Origin: Bacilliculturomica massiliensis
GTDB taxonomy: Bacteria; Bacillota; Clostridia; Peptostreptococcales; Anaerovoracaceae
Length of the DNA stretch: 64,000 nt
Assembly: GCF_900605495.1 (NCBI RefSeq)
Contig: NZ_LR027591.1
Location: 1-64,000, forward strand
Direction of reading: 5' to 3'
Each line of letters begins with the position of its first letter. The stretch's first letter is position 1. Below, one piece after another: positions 25,361 to 35,441 of the stretch. Under the pieces are notes generated by a model that saw nothing but the letters and a program-made list of their open reading frames with translations, was not told the DNA's origin and did not search any database. The translations under genes were made by a program, and so were the position numbers.

Positions 25361-28300
25361 CTACTGATCCGTATCGGTCCGGTACACGCCCCACGGCCAT
25401 TCCGCCGCTGTGCTGGGGCTCAGCGTGATATTCAGCATGATGGTCCTGGGCTTTGTCACGCCGTTCAGTCCCAGCACACCCAGCTTATAGACTCCGTTTT
25501 CACGCTGCAGAGCCGGTTCCGCCGCGTTCTCCGTTGCGCCGCCCGCGTTCATGGCTTTTACATCCGTCCAGGTGGCGTTGCTGCCGTAGATCCGTGCCTC
25601 AGCCGAGTAGCTTATGGAGCGGTCCAGCAGCGGCATTTCCATCTGAAGCTCCTTGTTGAAGGAAACGTTTGAGAAATACGGGAATCCGAAATTCCAGTAC
25701 GTAGCGATCCCGTTCATAAAGGAGTTTGCCAGCTCCGGATCCGCGTCTCTGTCTACCAGGTTGCGGACGGAGAGCATCAGCTCAAGCCGGCCCAGATCCA
25801 TGTTCATTATGTCTGCGCAGGCCGGCTGCGGGTAGGCTCCGCCCTTCTGCACCCAGGTGCCTCCGTACAGGCTGCTGGACAATATCTCCGCAAATGCATC
25901 TTCGTTCATAGCGCTGTAGGGGACAAAGAACTTCAGTCCCGCTCCCGTGGCCACGGGCACATCGTCGTATACGTAGTCCATCTGCAGCGTCCCCGCGCTC
26001 TCGCTGTTTGTTCCGCAGTTGTAATAGCAGCTGCGGAACGACCCGGCGGCGTTGTTCCCCGCCATGGCCTTGATGTTGGTGTTCGTCATATTCGATGAGA
26101 TAAAGCATCCCGTGAAGCTGCCTGCGTTCAGTCCGGCAAAGCCCCCCGCCAGATCCTCCACTCTCGAAGAATGGTAAATTCCAAACTCCGTGTTGGACAC
26201 AAAGGACGAGCCTTCCACCCGGCCCCGGTTTTCGCCGGTCAGACCGCCCAGATAAGTGACTCCTGCAAAGCCGGAATTGTTCACGCGCAGCTGTCCGGTC
26301 ACCGTCACATTGACCAGCGCGCCTTCGTTTCTGGCCGCAATCAGTCCGGCGTATAAATTCCCGCTTCCGGGAGCCTCCGCGGCGACCGAAAGGTTGGTGA
26401 GATCCAGATTCTTCACCTTGCCATAGGTCCCCACCGTTCCGAAAAATCCGGCGTATCCACCGGCGTCCACCGTCACGCCGTCGATGGAGCGGCCGCCTCC
26501 GTCAAATGTTCCGTTAAAGGGTCTCTCTTCCGTACCGATGGGCTCCAGAGGACCCACGGCGGCAATATCAGCGCCCAGCCGGTAGATCTTATTCTCCGTG
26601 ATCTCCTGTCCGCTGTTGATCCGCTCCGTCAGCCGGCGAAGCTCCTCCGCGGTGTTGATCACCACGTCCGCCGTCTCGCCGGTTCCCGGATTCCCCGCTC
26701 CGGAGCCTTTTAGAATGTCCTGAAGCTCCTGCGAGAAAATGAAATGATAGCGGATCGAGATCATCGGTTTCGTATATAGGTAATACGGCTTAGTGACCAC
26801 GGGCGATGTCAGCTCGCCGCCCACAGTCACGGAGGCTGTGAGCTGGTCGCTCCCGCCCTCCGACGCGTCGTCCACGCTGACCAGATAATCGTTCTCCACC
26901 GGCACGCAGCGGAAGACTTCTCCAGTGAGCTTCATCGCCACTTCCAGCGCTCCCGCGCCCTGACTCAGCTTCCGATTGGCCGTGGCCTGGGTGAATTTCG
27001 AATAGGTTCCATTCTCAAAGTCCAGCGCCAGTACCGAGAGCCCCCTGGCCGCGCGGAACAGATCCGACGTTCCCGATTCCGCCGCGCTGTCCTGATAATA
27101 CCCTGCGGGCGCTTTCTCAGCCGTGTTTACGCCCGACGCGCCCTCCACAGCCGTAACTCTGCCTGTCATCTGTTTATCGAACCAGCAGCCCGTCACATTC
27201 CCGGGGGTGATCCCATAGCTTTGTCCCGAACCGCCGCTCAGAAATGCTCCAGCCGCAAAACAGCCGGCTACAGCGCCCGATCCTCCGTTCTCAGCGGCGA
27301 TCCCCGCCGCTGCGTTGGAGCCGCTGACGATTCCCGTGAAATAGGAATCCCTGATGGTTCCTTCGTTTTTCCCGGCGATCCCCGCCGCCTGAGGTCCGTC
27401 GACCACGCTCATGGAAAAACAGCGTTTTACCGCAGTTCCCGCTTCCGCAGAGCCTGCCAGCCCTCCTGCATAGCCGCTCTCCCCCGTGATCTTCAGGGAC
27501 GTAAAGCAGTTTTCCACCACGGTTCCCGCCGTGATCCTGGCCGCCAGCCCGCCGGTCAGTCCTTCGCCCTGCACGGAGCCGCCCTGCATTCCCACATTGC
27601 GGATGACCGCGCCGGAGGCGGTCCCAAATAATCCCGCCTGACCGCTGGTCTGCTGATTCAGATCAAAGATCACGTGTTCCTGACCGTCGAAGGTGCCGCG
27701 GAAGGGATGTTCCGGGGTGCCCGCGGACGTCCAGCCTGAGAGCTGATCCATGTGGACATCATCCCCCAGAAGCACCACGCAGTTTTCAAAGCTGTCGGAG
27801 AAAGCCGCGTCCCCGTCGCCGTGTTTGTGATTTCCGTTGGGATTGCTCACATTGACGGTGCCGTTTACGATGGCCGAAAACTCTGCCAGCTCGCTGGCCG
27901 CAGAGATGGTATATGTCTTTTTGCCGTCGATGATCACCGGATCATCGTACCAGCATCTGAGATTGAACAGCATGTCGCGCTGGGTTCCGGAAAGTCCCAG
28001 TTTCAGCCAGATCATGCCGCTCTGATCCATCAGATATTTCGGATAGCCCAGCGCATCCTTCGTCGTCACCGCCGTCCCCCTGGGAACGTCCCACGTGATG
28101 GACTGCTGTGTGATCGTCAGATCGTCACCCGCATAGAGGATGCGCCCCTCGCTGGCCGAGGAGGCAAACGGCAGAAATTCCGCCGGGATCGCCGCATTCC
28201 GCACAGATTCTTTTACCCCAGGGACCAGCGCGCTTCCCGAAAGAATCTCATCGGAAAACACGGCAGGAACCGGGTAATATCCAGCCGCCGCGACCCAGCT

Positions 28301-31300
28301 GTCGTCAAATCCCCCGTAACCGACCATCTGCGAAGTACTCTTCGCGGCTGCCGAAACGCCCTCTCCGGCAGCGTAGACATTGCCGGCGGCGTTCTTGTCA
28401 AATACATTGCCCACAGACTGATTGCCCCCTGTGGACCGGCCCACGATGGCGCCCTCGCTGACCGCCTCCACATAGCCCGCCACAAAGTTCTGGCGGAAGA
28501 TGGTATTGGAGGCAGCCGAAGCGATCCCGCCGGCCGCCGCGGCGTCACCCGTCAGCTGCACCGCTCCGGTGAAGAAATTGTTTTCCACCGTATTCAATTC
28601 AGGTCCGCCGGCGGACTCGCCGATCAGTCCCCCGGCTTTGGAAGCGCTGCCGCCGCCCATCAGGCCCGACGTCGCGAAGCAGCTGCGGACCGCAGTTCCG
28701 TTTTGAATGCGCCCCGCCAACGTTCCCGCCGGACCGCTTCCCGCGCTCAGGTCCCACTCTCCGGAGAGGATGCCCGTATTCTCCAGCGTCGCCCCCGAAG
28801 TTTCGCCAAAGAGACCTACTGCGCTGTCTGTGGCTGTGATGTGCAGGCCTCCCAGCACGTGCCCCATGCCGTCGAATCCGTAGACGAAGGGCTGCGCTGC
28901 CGTTCCGATGGGACGGAAGGGCTTATACGCGTTCATATCGTTGATATCCCTGCCCAGCATGATGCGGTAAAGCGTCCTTGTGGTCGTATCGCCGGAGACG
29001 GACTCTCTGTCCGCCGGCACGTAAAACGAGCTGTCCGTCAGGGACACGCCGTTTCCGTCCTCCACGCCCCCTGCGATCTTCTCCGCCAGCAGCGAGATAA
29101 GTCCTGTTTTGTCCCCTTCCTCCAGCACTGCGGCCGCCGCCTGCTGCAGCGCCGGCCTGGCTCCGGGGTCGCCGGTCACTTCCGTCAGAAGCGCCAGCCC
29201 CTGCAGCTGGTCCGCCGTGTAAAGCGTCCAGCCCAGCTTCTCTGTCACCGTAGTCTTGACAGATACGGTCCCGTCTTCTCCTGTCTCCGCCGCCGCGGTC
29301 CGCACCGGCTCGCAGGACCACATGCCTTTGGGATTGATCACGTACCAGCTGAAATCCGCAATGCCGGAGGCCTCGGTACTGGCCGTGAACTCCCTGGTCT
29401 TTTCAAAACCTCTCCACCTGAGAGTCACCGCAGCAGGCGTGTTGGCTCCCGTGGCCACCCCCATGGCCCCGCTGCTGGTAAAGCGCATCTCCGGACAGAC
29501 GACCGCCGCCGGGGACGTTTCATCCTCAAAGGTGATGAAAACATTCTGGTATTTATTTTCTCCCGCTTTTCCGGCGCGGGTCATAAACAGCGCGATCGAA
29601 TGGAACTTGACCTTTTCCGCCAGTTTTACAGCCTCAGGTGAGACGGAAACGGCGTGAGTCAGTATGGGGAATACTCCCTTTTCCATGGTCCAGGAGCTGC
29701 TCTGCCAGGAATCCGCCGGCATCTCCGCCGGTCTGGTCCCCGAAGCCATATTCCAGGTCTGGTTTTTCCCGTTCATAGCAGGCTTTACGCTGCCCTCATA
29801 AGGCCGGTAAGCGTTTCGCGGATTCTGAGGATAATAGGTAAAGTGACCGTAGATATCCAGATTCATCGACCTGTACGGATTGAGGTCATAGCGGTACATA
29901 CAGTTGACGATGCCGGCCGACAGCAGGTCGTCCGCCTGCTCCTGCACAGTGGGCACGCCTGTCAGCTCGTCGTCGGTGATGGTATTTCCCAGCGCGTCGG
30001 AGCTGTCAAAAGCCGGCTGCCCGGTCTCGATTACGAGACCGCTCTTTCCGATGAGTCCGCCAAGTGCGCTTTCCCGTCCGCCGGACACCAATCCGCTCTG
30101 ATACACCTCGTTCATCGTCAGACCGAAGCCCGGCGATCCCGCGCCCTGGGTGTCGCTGTTGCTCAGGGCGGGGGAATTATAGCCGATAACGCCCCCCAGG
30201 ATCCCGTCGTTTCCGCTGTAGGAAACGTCGGCGCCCACGGCCACCTGCGCCAGCGACGTTATCTTCGGATTCTTTTCGCCGGAATGATCGATTATCCCGA
30301 TCAGACCGCCGGCCGTGCGGACGCTGGAAACGCTGCCGCAGACCTCCGCCCTCTCCACCGTCACGTCGGCCACCAGAATTCCGCCCGCCAGAAGGCCCGC
30401 GTTCTGATTGCCGCTCCTTCCCTGAAGGTCGGCCGCCACCGTGATATCCGAGAGTCTGGCCGCCAGTGTGTTTCTGCCGTCGATACAGCCGATCAGACCG
30501 CCGGCGTACACGGTGTCTCCCGATGGGATATGCATGATCCCCTCCGAATCCAGGGCGATATTGCGGAAGGTCCCCCCTCCCGCATAAGCCGCCAGACCGC
30601 CGGAATAGACTTTGCCCGACGCGGAAAATTGGCTGGTCCTGACGCCCCGGACAGTGAGATCCTCCACCGTGGCCGTGGCATTCACCCGGCCAAAAATACC
30701 CTGATAGGTATAGGTCACCCCGGCGTCCGTGGTGACGACAGTCTGAAGGGATACATTTTCGATGGTGCTGTTATTGCCATGCAAAGTACCGCTCAGGCCC
30801 ATGGCCGGAGCGAAAGAGTAATCGTCCATATGCAGCGTGATGGGGCCGCCTGCCGTTTCCTCCGGCGTCACCTCCGCTATAATATAATGTACGCTCTGGT
30901 TGTCCCTGCCCTTTGACACAAAACGGACAAAGTCCAGAAACACATCTTCATTGTAGATGATGAAAGGATCGCTTTCCGTCCCGGTACCGTAGTCGAAAGC
31001 CTTCAGTCCCGCCGTATAATCTACGTCCAGTTCAAAACCGGCGTTCGAGCGATATTGGGCGGTCAAAGTACCTTCCTCGGTCAGGGTGTTTTCGGGCAGT
31101 ATCACGTATTGATCGGAGCCCTCCGCCCGAACCATCATGGCCGTCTTCGCGCCTCCGGCGTTTACGTAATAAAGAGCCTCCGGCGTCACAGTCACCACAA
31201 AACCTGCGGGGCCGAATCCGGCCGCAGCCATGGGTTGGGCGCCATCGGCGGTCTCCGCCGCCCCGGCTGCTCCCAGGGCTTCCCCCGTCACCGCGCCCTC

Positions 31301-34300
31301 GCTCACGCCTTCTTCCTTCACGGCTCCGGTTCCAGCGGTTTCCTCTTTCACCGCACCTGCGCTCACGGACTCTGCCGCCGCGGCGGCTCCGCTGACGGCC
31401 GTCGGTTTTACTTCATTTACCGTGATGCTGCTGAACTTGATCCCCTGAAGATATTCGCTGGATGCGTCCGCGTCCAGGAAAAAGATCCTCCGGGCGGACA
31501 TCTCCGATATCTGTCTCGTCTCTTCATCCGCGCTGCCGGCGAAAGCCGCCAGTTCCGGATAGCTGCCCGCCGCATCACGATCTGTAAACAGGGAGGGGTT
31601 CAGAACGTCTGCACGAATCCGATCCGCCAGCATACCGTTGTTCCCGCTGTCCTTGTCGGTGCCGATATTGGTCACCCGCCCCGCGATCTGTTTATCATAA
31701 TACACGTTGGCAAGGGTCTTTATCCCAAAGCCGGCGGAAGCGTAGCCCACGATGCCGCCCCGTCCGCCTGCGCCGTGGACCTGACCGGCAAAGTACACGT
31801 TTTTGACGCTGTCCGAACTGGCGCCGGTCTTATTGCCCATCAGACCTCCTGCGCCCTTGTCCGCCGTGATCACCGCGTTGACATAACAGTCCTCGATGGT
31901 GGCCGTCTGCTTATCCGCAAATCCCACCAGACCGCCTGCATAATCATCTCCGTCTATTCTGCCGAAGGCGAAACTGCGCAATACCTTCAGCGATCCCGTC
32001 TGAAAACCGACGATCCCTCCCAGCTTATCATCCTTCGCCGACCTGTTCTCTACGGCAGTGCTGCTGATCCGACCCGCAAAAAAGCTGTCGTACACCCTGC
32101 CGTCGTAGTTGTTATAGGCGGCAATTCCGCCCACGCACATTCCAGCGAGCTCTCCTGTAAAGGAACAGCCGGAAATGGTCTTGCTGTTATTGATAAAGCC
32201 CGCGACTCCTCCTACATTGGAAGGATATCTTGAATTTGGGGCTTCGTTTACCTTCAGATAGCTGTTTCTTACATGCGAATCCACGATCTCACCGGAATTA
32301 TTGCCCGCCAGACCGCCGTATCCGTCGTTATTGGCCTCGCAGGAATTCAGGTCCAAAACAGCGTTCAGATTTTCCACAGAACAGTTTCTGACCGATCCGC
32401 TTATTTTGCCGATCAGGCCGCCGAAGCTGTTCATGTTGTTGTTGTTTCCCGAACCGCCGGCCCGATAGTCGCCGATCCGTACATTTATATCGCCGAGGGA
32501 TACGCGGTCGAAGGTGCTGTTCATAAGGTCTCTGCCGGCAAGTCCCCCGCAATAGAATCCGCTTTTCACGTTTTTGAGATAAAGCTCCAGACCGCTCACT
32601 GTAACTCCGGTCACCTTCGTGTTTCCTATATTGCCAAACAGAAGGCCGAAGCTGGCGTCATCCACATCCAGAGCGGCGCCCGAGATCCCCGCCGCGGCCG
32701 CCTCAAAGGAAAGATCCTTCACTTCGGCTCCGGTGGCGTTTCCCAGCAGACTGCGGCTGCTCTGCGCAAATTGAACGTCCGCCAGCGCAGCGCCCTCGCC
32801 GTTCAGCGATCCGCAGAACGCCCCCTGATTGTAATCCGGCAGCGGCAGAATGGGCGTGTTCAGGCTGATCGCTGAAGCGCTGATCATAAATTCACTGCCG
32901 CAGGGCGCGCCCCCTGCCTGCCAGTAATCCAGAAACTTATAAAACTCGTCCTCGTCCAGGATGATATTGTCCGCCTTTGGAGGCGTCAGCTCGATCCGGG
33001 ATGCGGAGAGTCCAAATTTCATTTCCCCTGCCGTGAACACCCCGGAACGCTGGATCTTCTTTCCGACGATATTGCCGGGATACGTATTGTACACGCCCGC
33101 GATCTCCGTCTCCACGGCGGCGTTCATCACCGCAGAGCCAGTGGCCGGAGCTGGAAGAGTATTCATGGGATCCGAAGCAGTGGAAAGATCGGACAGGCTT
33201 TTCACCAGATCCGCGTACTCAGAAGAGACCGTGATCCCGCTCTCCGTGACGTTGTTCAGCATCACCGCGTCGCCGGCCTGCAGGCTTTCCGCCCACATCA
33301 ATCTCGGATAATGATCGGAGGCGGTCAGCCACACGGCCCCGGAACTGGTGTCCGGCACAGCAGACACATTCTTCAGCCCGCTGAAGCTCTCGGAACAGAG
33401 GACCGCCGTACTCGTTGCCGTCACCGCCAGCGTTCTGCCATTATCGTAGACTGCAGGGCCGTTGGCCGTCACATCGCAGTCGTAAAAGACCCGGTCGTTT
33501 TCACTCAGGTTTCCGTTGGCCAGTCCTAAAATGCTTCCCGGCTGGGGAACCGTGATCCCGCCGGAAAAATAGGAATTGGAAATGGATCCTGTTCCGGAAG
33601 CGGTCACGCCCGCCAGACCGCCTGCCAATACAGACGGCGTCTCGTTGACGGCGCTGACGGACCCGGAGCAATAGGAATCGATCACCTTGACGCCGCGGCC
33701 GGCCACCCCGCCGCCTGCGTGGACTATGGAAAGGCTTCCCATGGCAAAGCTGCCTTCTACGGTGCCCGAACCTGACGTGCCCAGCCCCACGATCCCGCCG
33801 GCGCCCCCGTCCGTAGCGCTCTCTCCGCTTCCGCCCCACAGGATATCCGCATCCGAGATACACTGATAGATGTAACCTTTTTTTATGTCTCCCGCGATGC
33901 CGCCCACAGCATTCCGGCCCTGCGAGTCGGCTCCGCGGATGGATCCGCCATAGATACAGCCCTGCAGTGTAGGCTCGTCCCGGCTTCCGGGATTGTCTTT
34001 CGATTTAAAGTTCCCGAGAATACCGCCTATCTTCATAAAAAAGCCCACGCTGGTGTCAAACCTGCCGGGATCCGTTTCTGTCCGGCTGCTGCCGAAGGTG
34101 ATATCCCCGTTGACGATGCAATTAATCGCGGCCGTGCCTGATCTTTTCGCCGTCAGCGATTCGTACACGCCGATCATGCCGCCGACGCCGCGCTCCCTGT
34201 CGCCGCTGTTGTCCTTTGTCTCTCCGCCGGAATGGATGCTTCCGATAAAGACACAGTTTGCCACCGTACCCGTACTGTAACCCGCGGCTCCGCCGAATCT

Positions 34301-35392
34301 GGCGGGAAAAACATCGCTTCCGCCGCCGTTTTTCTGCAGCTCAATGCCCGCATTTCCGCCGCTGTCCGGCGCATAAATGCGTGTATTTGCGATCAATCCG
34401 CCGTTGAAACCAGCCACAACGCCCAGAGCGCTGTCCCTGGTGTTCATTCGGCCGTCCGTCACGGAAAAAGCAGTGTCGGAGAACACGAGACCGTCTACCC
34501 GGGCCGCCGCTCCCAGCGTACCAAAAAATCCGTAACGCTCCGTGGTCTTGGTCACTTTGACTTGCGCTCCATCTTTATTCGTATAGGTAAAATCGTTTGT
34601 ATAGGTAAAGCTGCTGATCGTTTTTCCGCCGCCGTCAAAGACTCCGTTAAACGCATAGGCGGAGCCGATGGGGATCCACATGGATTCCCATCCGCCGTCA
34701 GCGGCCGATATATATGTGCCGTTAAATGAAGACAGATCCACATCCGCTCCCAGCCGAAAATATTTACCTTCAAATCCGCTGATGATGATCTCCGGCGTAA
34801 CGTAGGACACCGTCAGAGCCATGGGCATCGCCATTGCCTCTTCCGTGGCCGTCTCCATATCCAGGTCAAGGGCCCCATCGGAAGAAACGCCCTCCGGCGT
34901 CACCGCCGGAGGCGTGGATACCTGACCGGCGTCCTGCTCCCCATCGGAGCCCCCATCCGGAGCGGGATCCCCGCCGGACGTACTTCCCCCGCCGTTCCCT
35001 TCGGTATTTCCACCGGCATTTTCACCGCTTCCGTCCGGCGTGTCTGAGGGGGCGCCCCCCTGGCTTCCCGACCCGCCGCCGGATACATCGTCTCCGCCGC
35101 TTCCGCTTCCGGAAGCACTGCCTCCGCCGTCGCCGGAATTTCCGCCGGCCGTTTCGCCGCCGCTATTGCCCCCGTCGTTTCCTCCCGGGTTTTCTCCGCC
35201 GGTGTCAGAGCCGCCCGCGGAGCTGTCTCCCTCCTGGGATCCGCCGTCTCCGGTCCCAGACGTGTTCCCGGACGTTTCCGATCCGTCGGGAACGCCGCTT
35301 CCGGACGGACCGCCCGCGCTGCCGCTGCTGTCGCCTCCCGACGCGGACCCCCCCCGCACACATCCCTTTTCCCCCACCCCGCCCTTCTCCAT
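25361..35392 (-). CDS. Giant GLUG/beta-helix repeat surface protein (second frame of a split gene)
   Basis: From the first in-frame ATG (35392) this frame encodes 3343 residues, and it stays open upstream to 35635. It begins with a low-complexity G/S/D/E linker (35365-34870). Some six beta-helix modules follow, with the pattern Y-x-L-G-x-D-I then P-I-G then F-x-G-x-F-D-G-G-G, near 34770, 32800, 30820, 28900, 27700 and 26560. Each carries many G-G-L-A-G/G-x-I-V-G (GLUG-like) turns and x-C-x-F/Y-x-G rungs. The frame has no signal peptide and no ribosome binding site at 35392, so it should be translated from the upstream gene through a -1 shift at 35434-35441. No LPXTG or SLH anchor is visible at the C-terminus. 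It is probably a surface adhesin or filament scaffold. Confidence 0.8.
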   Translation of the reverse strand: MEKGGVGEKGCVRGGSASGGDSSGSAGGPSGSGVPDGSETSGNTSGTGDGGSQEGDSSAGGSDTGGENPGGNDGGNSGGETAGGNSGDGGGSASGSGSGGDDVSGGGSGSQGGAPSDTPDGSGENAGGNTEGNGGGSTSGGDPAPDGGSDGEQDAGQVSTPPAVTPEGVSSDGALDLDMETATEEAMAMPMALTVSYVTPEIIISGFEGKYFRLGADVDLSSFNGTYISAADGGWESMWIPIGSAYAFNGVFDGGGKTISSFTYTNDFTYTNKDGAQVKVTKTTERYGFFGTLGAAARVDGLVFSDTAFSVTDGRMNTRDSALGVVAGFNGGLIANTRIYAPDSGGNAGIELQKNGGGSDVFPARFGGAAGYSTGTVANCVFIGSIHSGGETKDNSGDRERGVGGMIGVYESLTAKRSGTAAINCIVNGDITFGSSRTETDPGRFDTSVGFFMKIGGILGNFKSKDNPGSRDEPTLQGCIYGGSIRGADSQGRNAVGGIAGDIKKGYIYQCISDADILWGGSGESATDGGAGGIVGLGTSGSGTVEGSFAMGSLSIVHAGGGVAGRGVKVIDSYCSGSVSAVNETPSVLAGGLAGVTASGTGSISNSYFSGGITVPQPGSILGLANGNLSENDRVFYDCDVTANGPAVYDNGRTLAVTATSTAVLCSESFSGLKNVSAVPDTSSGAVWLTASDHYPRLMWAESLQAGDAVMLNNVTESGITVSSEYADLVKSLSDLSTASDPMNTLPAPATGSAVMNAAVETEIAGVYNTYPGNIVGKKIQRSGVFTAGEMKFGLSASRIELTPPKADNIILDEDEFYKFLDYWQAGGAPCGSEFMISASAISLNTPILPLPDYNQGAFCGSLNGEGAALADVQFAQSSRSLLGNATGAEVKDLSFEAAAAGISGAALDVDDASFGLLFGNIGNTKVTGVTVSGLELYLKNVKSGFYCGGLAGRDLMNSTFDRVSLGDINVRIGDYRAGGSGNNNNMNSFGGLIGKISGSVRNCSVENLNAVLDLNSCEANNDGYGGLAGNNSGEIVDSHVRNSYLKVNEAPNSRYPSNVGGVAGFINNSKTISGCSFTGELAGMCVGGIAAYNNYDGRVYDSFFAGRISSTAVENRSAKDDKLGGIVGFQTGSLKVLRSFAFGRIDGDDYAGGLVGFADKQTATIEDCYVNAVITADKGAGGLMGNKTGASSDSVKNVYFAGQVHGAGGRGGIVGYASAGFGIKTLANVYYDKQIAGRVTNIGTDKDSGNNGMLADRIRADVLNPSLFTDRDAAGSYPELAAFAGSADEETRQISEMSARRIFFLDADASSEYLQGIKFSSITVNEVKPTAVSGAAAAAESVSAGAVKEETAGTGAVKEEGVSEGAVTGEALGAAGAAETADGAQPMAAAGFGPAGFVVTVTPEALYYVNAGGAKTAMMVRAEGSDQYVILPENTLTEEGTLTAQYRSNAGFELDVDYTAGLKAFDYGTGTESDPFIIYNEDVFLDFVRFVSKGRDNQSVHYIIAEVTPEETAGGPITLHMDDYSFAPAMGLSGTLHGNNSTIENVSLQTVVTTDAGVTYTYQGIFGRVNATATVEDLTVRGVRTSQFSASGKVYSGGLAAYAGGGTFRNIALDSEGIMHIPSGDTVYAGGLIGCIDGRNTLAARLSDITVAADLQGRSGNQNAGLLAGGILVADVTVERAEVCGSVSSVRTAGGLIGIIDHSGEKNPKITSLAQVAVGADVSYSGNDGILGGVIGYNSPALSNSDTQGAGSPGFGLTMNEVYQSGLVSGGRESALGGLIGKSGLVIETGQPAFDSSDALGNTITDDELTGVPTVQEQADDLLSAGIVNCMYRYDLNPYRSMNLDIYGHFTYYPQNPRNAYRPYEGSVKPAMNGKNQTWNMASGTRPAEMPADSWQSSSWTMEKGVFPILTHAVSVSPEAVKLAEKVKFHSIALFMTRAGKAGENKYQNVFITFEDETSPAAVVCPEMRFTSSGAMGVATGANTPAAVTLRWRGFEKTREFTASTEASGIADFSWYVINPKGMWSCEPVRTAAAETGEDGTVSVKTTVTEKLGWTLYTADQLQGLALLTEVTGDPGARPALQQAAAAVLEEGDKTGLISLLAEKIAGGVEDGNGVSLTDSSFYVPADRESVSGDTTTRTLYRIMLGRDINDMNAYKPFRPIGTAAQPFVYGFDGMGHVLGGLHITATDSAVGLFGETSGATLENTGILSGEWDLSAGSGPAGTLAGRIQNGTAVRSCFATSGLMGGGSASKAGGLIGESAGGPELNTVENNFFTGAVQLTGDAAAAGGIASAASNTIFRQNFVAGYVEAVSEGAIVGRSTGGNQSVGNVFDKNAAGNVYAAGEGVSAAAKSTSQMVGYGGFDDSWVAAAGYYPVPAVFSDEILSGSALVPGVKESVRNAAIPAEFLPFASSASEGRILYAGDDLTITQQSITWDVPRGTAVTTKDALGYPKYLMDQSGMIWLKLGLSGTQRDMLFNLRCWYDDPVIIDGKKTYTISAASELAEFSAIVNGTVNVSNPNGNHKHGDGDAAFSDSFENCVVLLGDDVHMDQLSGWTSAGTPEHPFRGTFDGQEHVIFDLNQQTSGQAGLFGTASGAVIRNVGMQGGSVQGEGLTGGLAARITAGTVVENCFTSLKITGESGYAGGLAGSAEAGTAVKRCFSMSVVDGPQAAGIAGKNEGTIRDSYFTGIVSGSNAAAGIAAENGGSGAVAGCFAAGAFLSGGSGQSYGITPGNVTGCWFDKQMTGRVTAVEGASGVNTAEKAPAGYYQDSAAESGTSDLFRAARGLSVLALDFENGTYSKFTQATANRKLSQGAGALEVAMKLTGEVFRCVPVENDYLVSVDDASEGGSDQLTASVTVGGELTSPVVTKPYYLYTKPMISIRYHFIFSQELQDILKGSGAGNPGTGETADVVINTAEELRRLTERINSGQEITENKIYRLGADIAAVGPLEPIGTEERPFNGTFDGGGRSIDGVTVDAGGYAGFFGTVGTYGKVKNLDLTNLSVAAEAPGSGNLYAGLIAARNEGALVNVTVTGQLRVNNSGFAGVTYLGGLTGENRGRVEGSSFVSNTEFGIYHSSRVEDLAGGFAGLNAGSFTGCFISSNMTNTNIKAMAGNNAAGSFRSCYYNCGTNSESAGTLQMDYVYDDVPVATGAGLKFFVPYSAMNEDAFAEILSSSLYGGTWVQKGGAYPQPACADIMNMDLGRLELMLSVRNLVDRDADPELANSFMNGIATYWNFGFPYFSNVSFNKELQMEMPLLDRSISYSAEARIYGSNATWTDVKAMNAGGATENAAEPALQRENGVYKLGVLGLNGVTKPRTIMLNITLSPSTAAEWPWGVYRTDTDQ

Positions 35393-35441
35393 TTCTATTT
35401 TTTTTGTGCTTTTTTTTAACCCAATTTGGGTTGAAAAAAAA
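35348..35441 (-). repeat. Cluster of four 8-base homopolymers with an inverted repeat at the frame junction
   Basis: Within 94 bases the plus strand shows C8 (35348-35355), T8 (35398-35405), T8 (35410-35417) and A8 (35434-35441). Between the last two is the inverted repeat AACCCAA-T-TTGGGTT (35418-35432). In the reading direction of the genes this is T8, hairpin, A8, A8, G8. The stop codon of the upstream frame (35416-35418) lies inside it. Such tracts are rare in this GC-rich sequence. Confidence 0.9.

Noticed and set aside
27752-29641. A 629-codon plus-strand open frame inside the giant GLUG gene
   Set aside because: It is antisense to well-formed repeat modules, has no start signal, and its composition is rich in H, R and Q, as expected of shadow frames.
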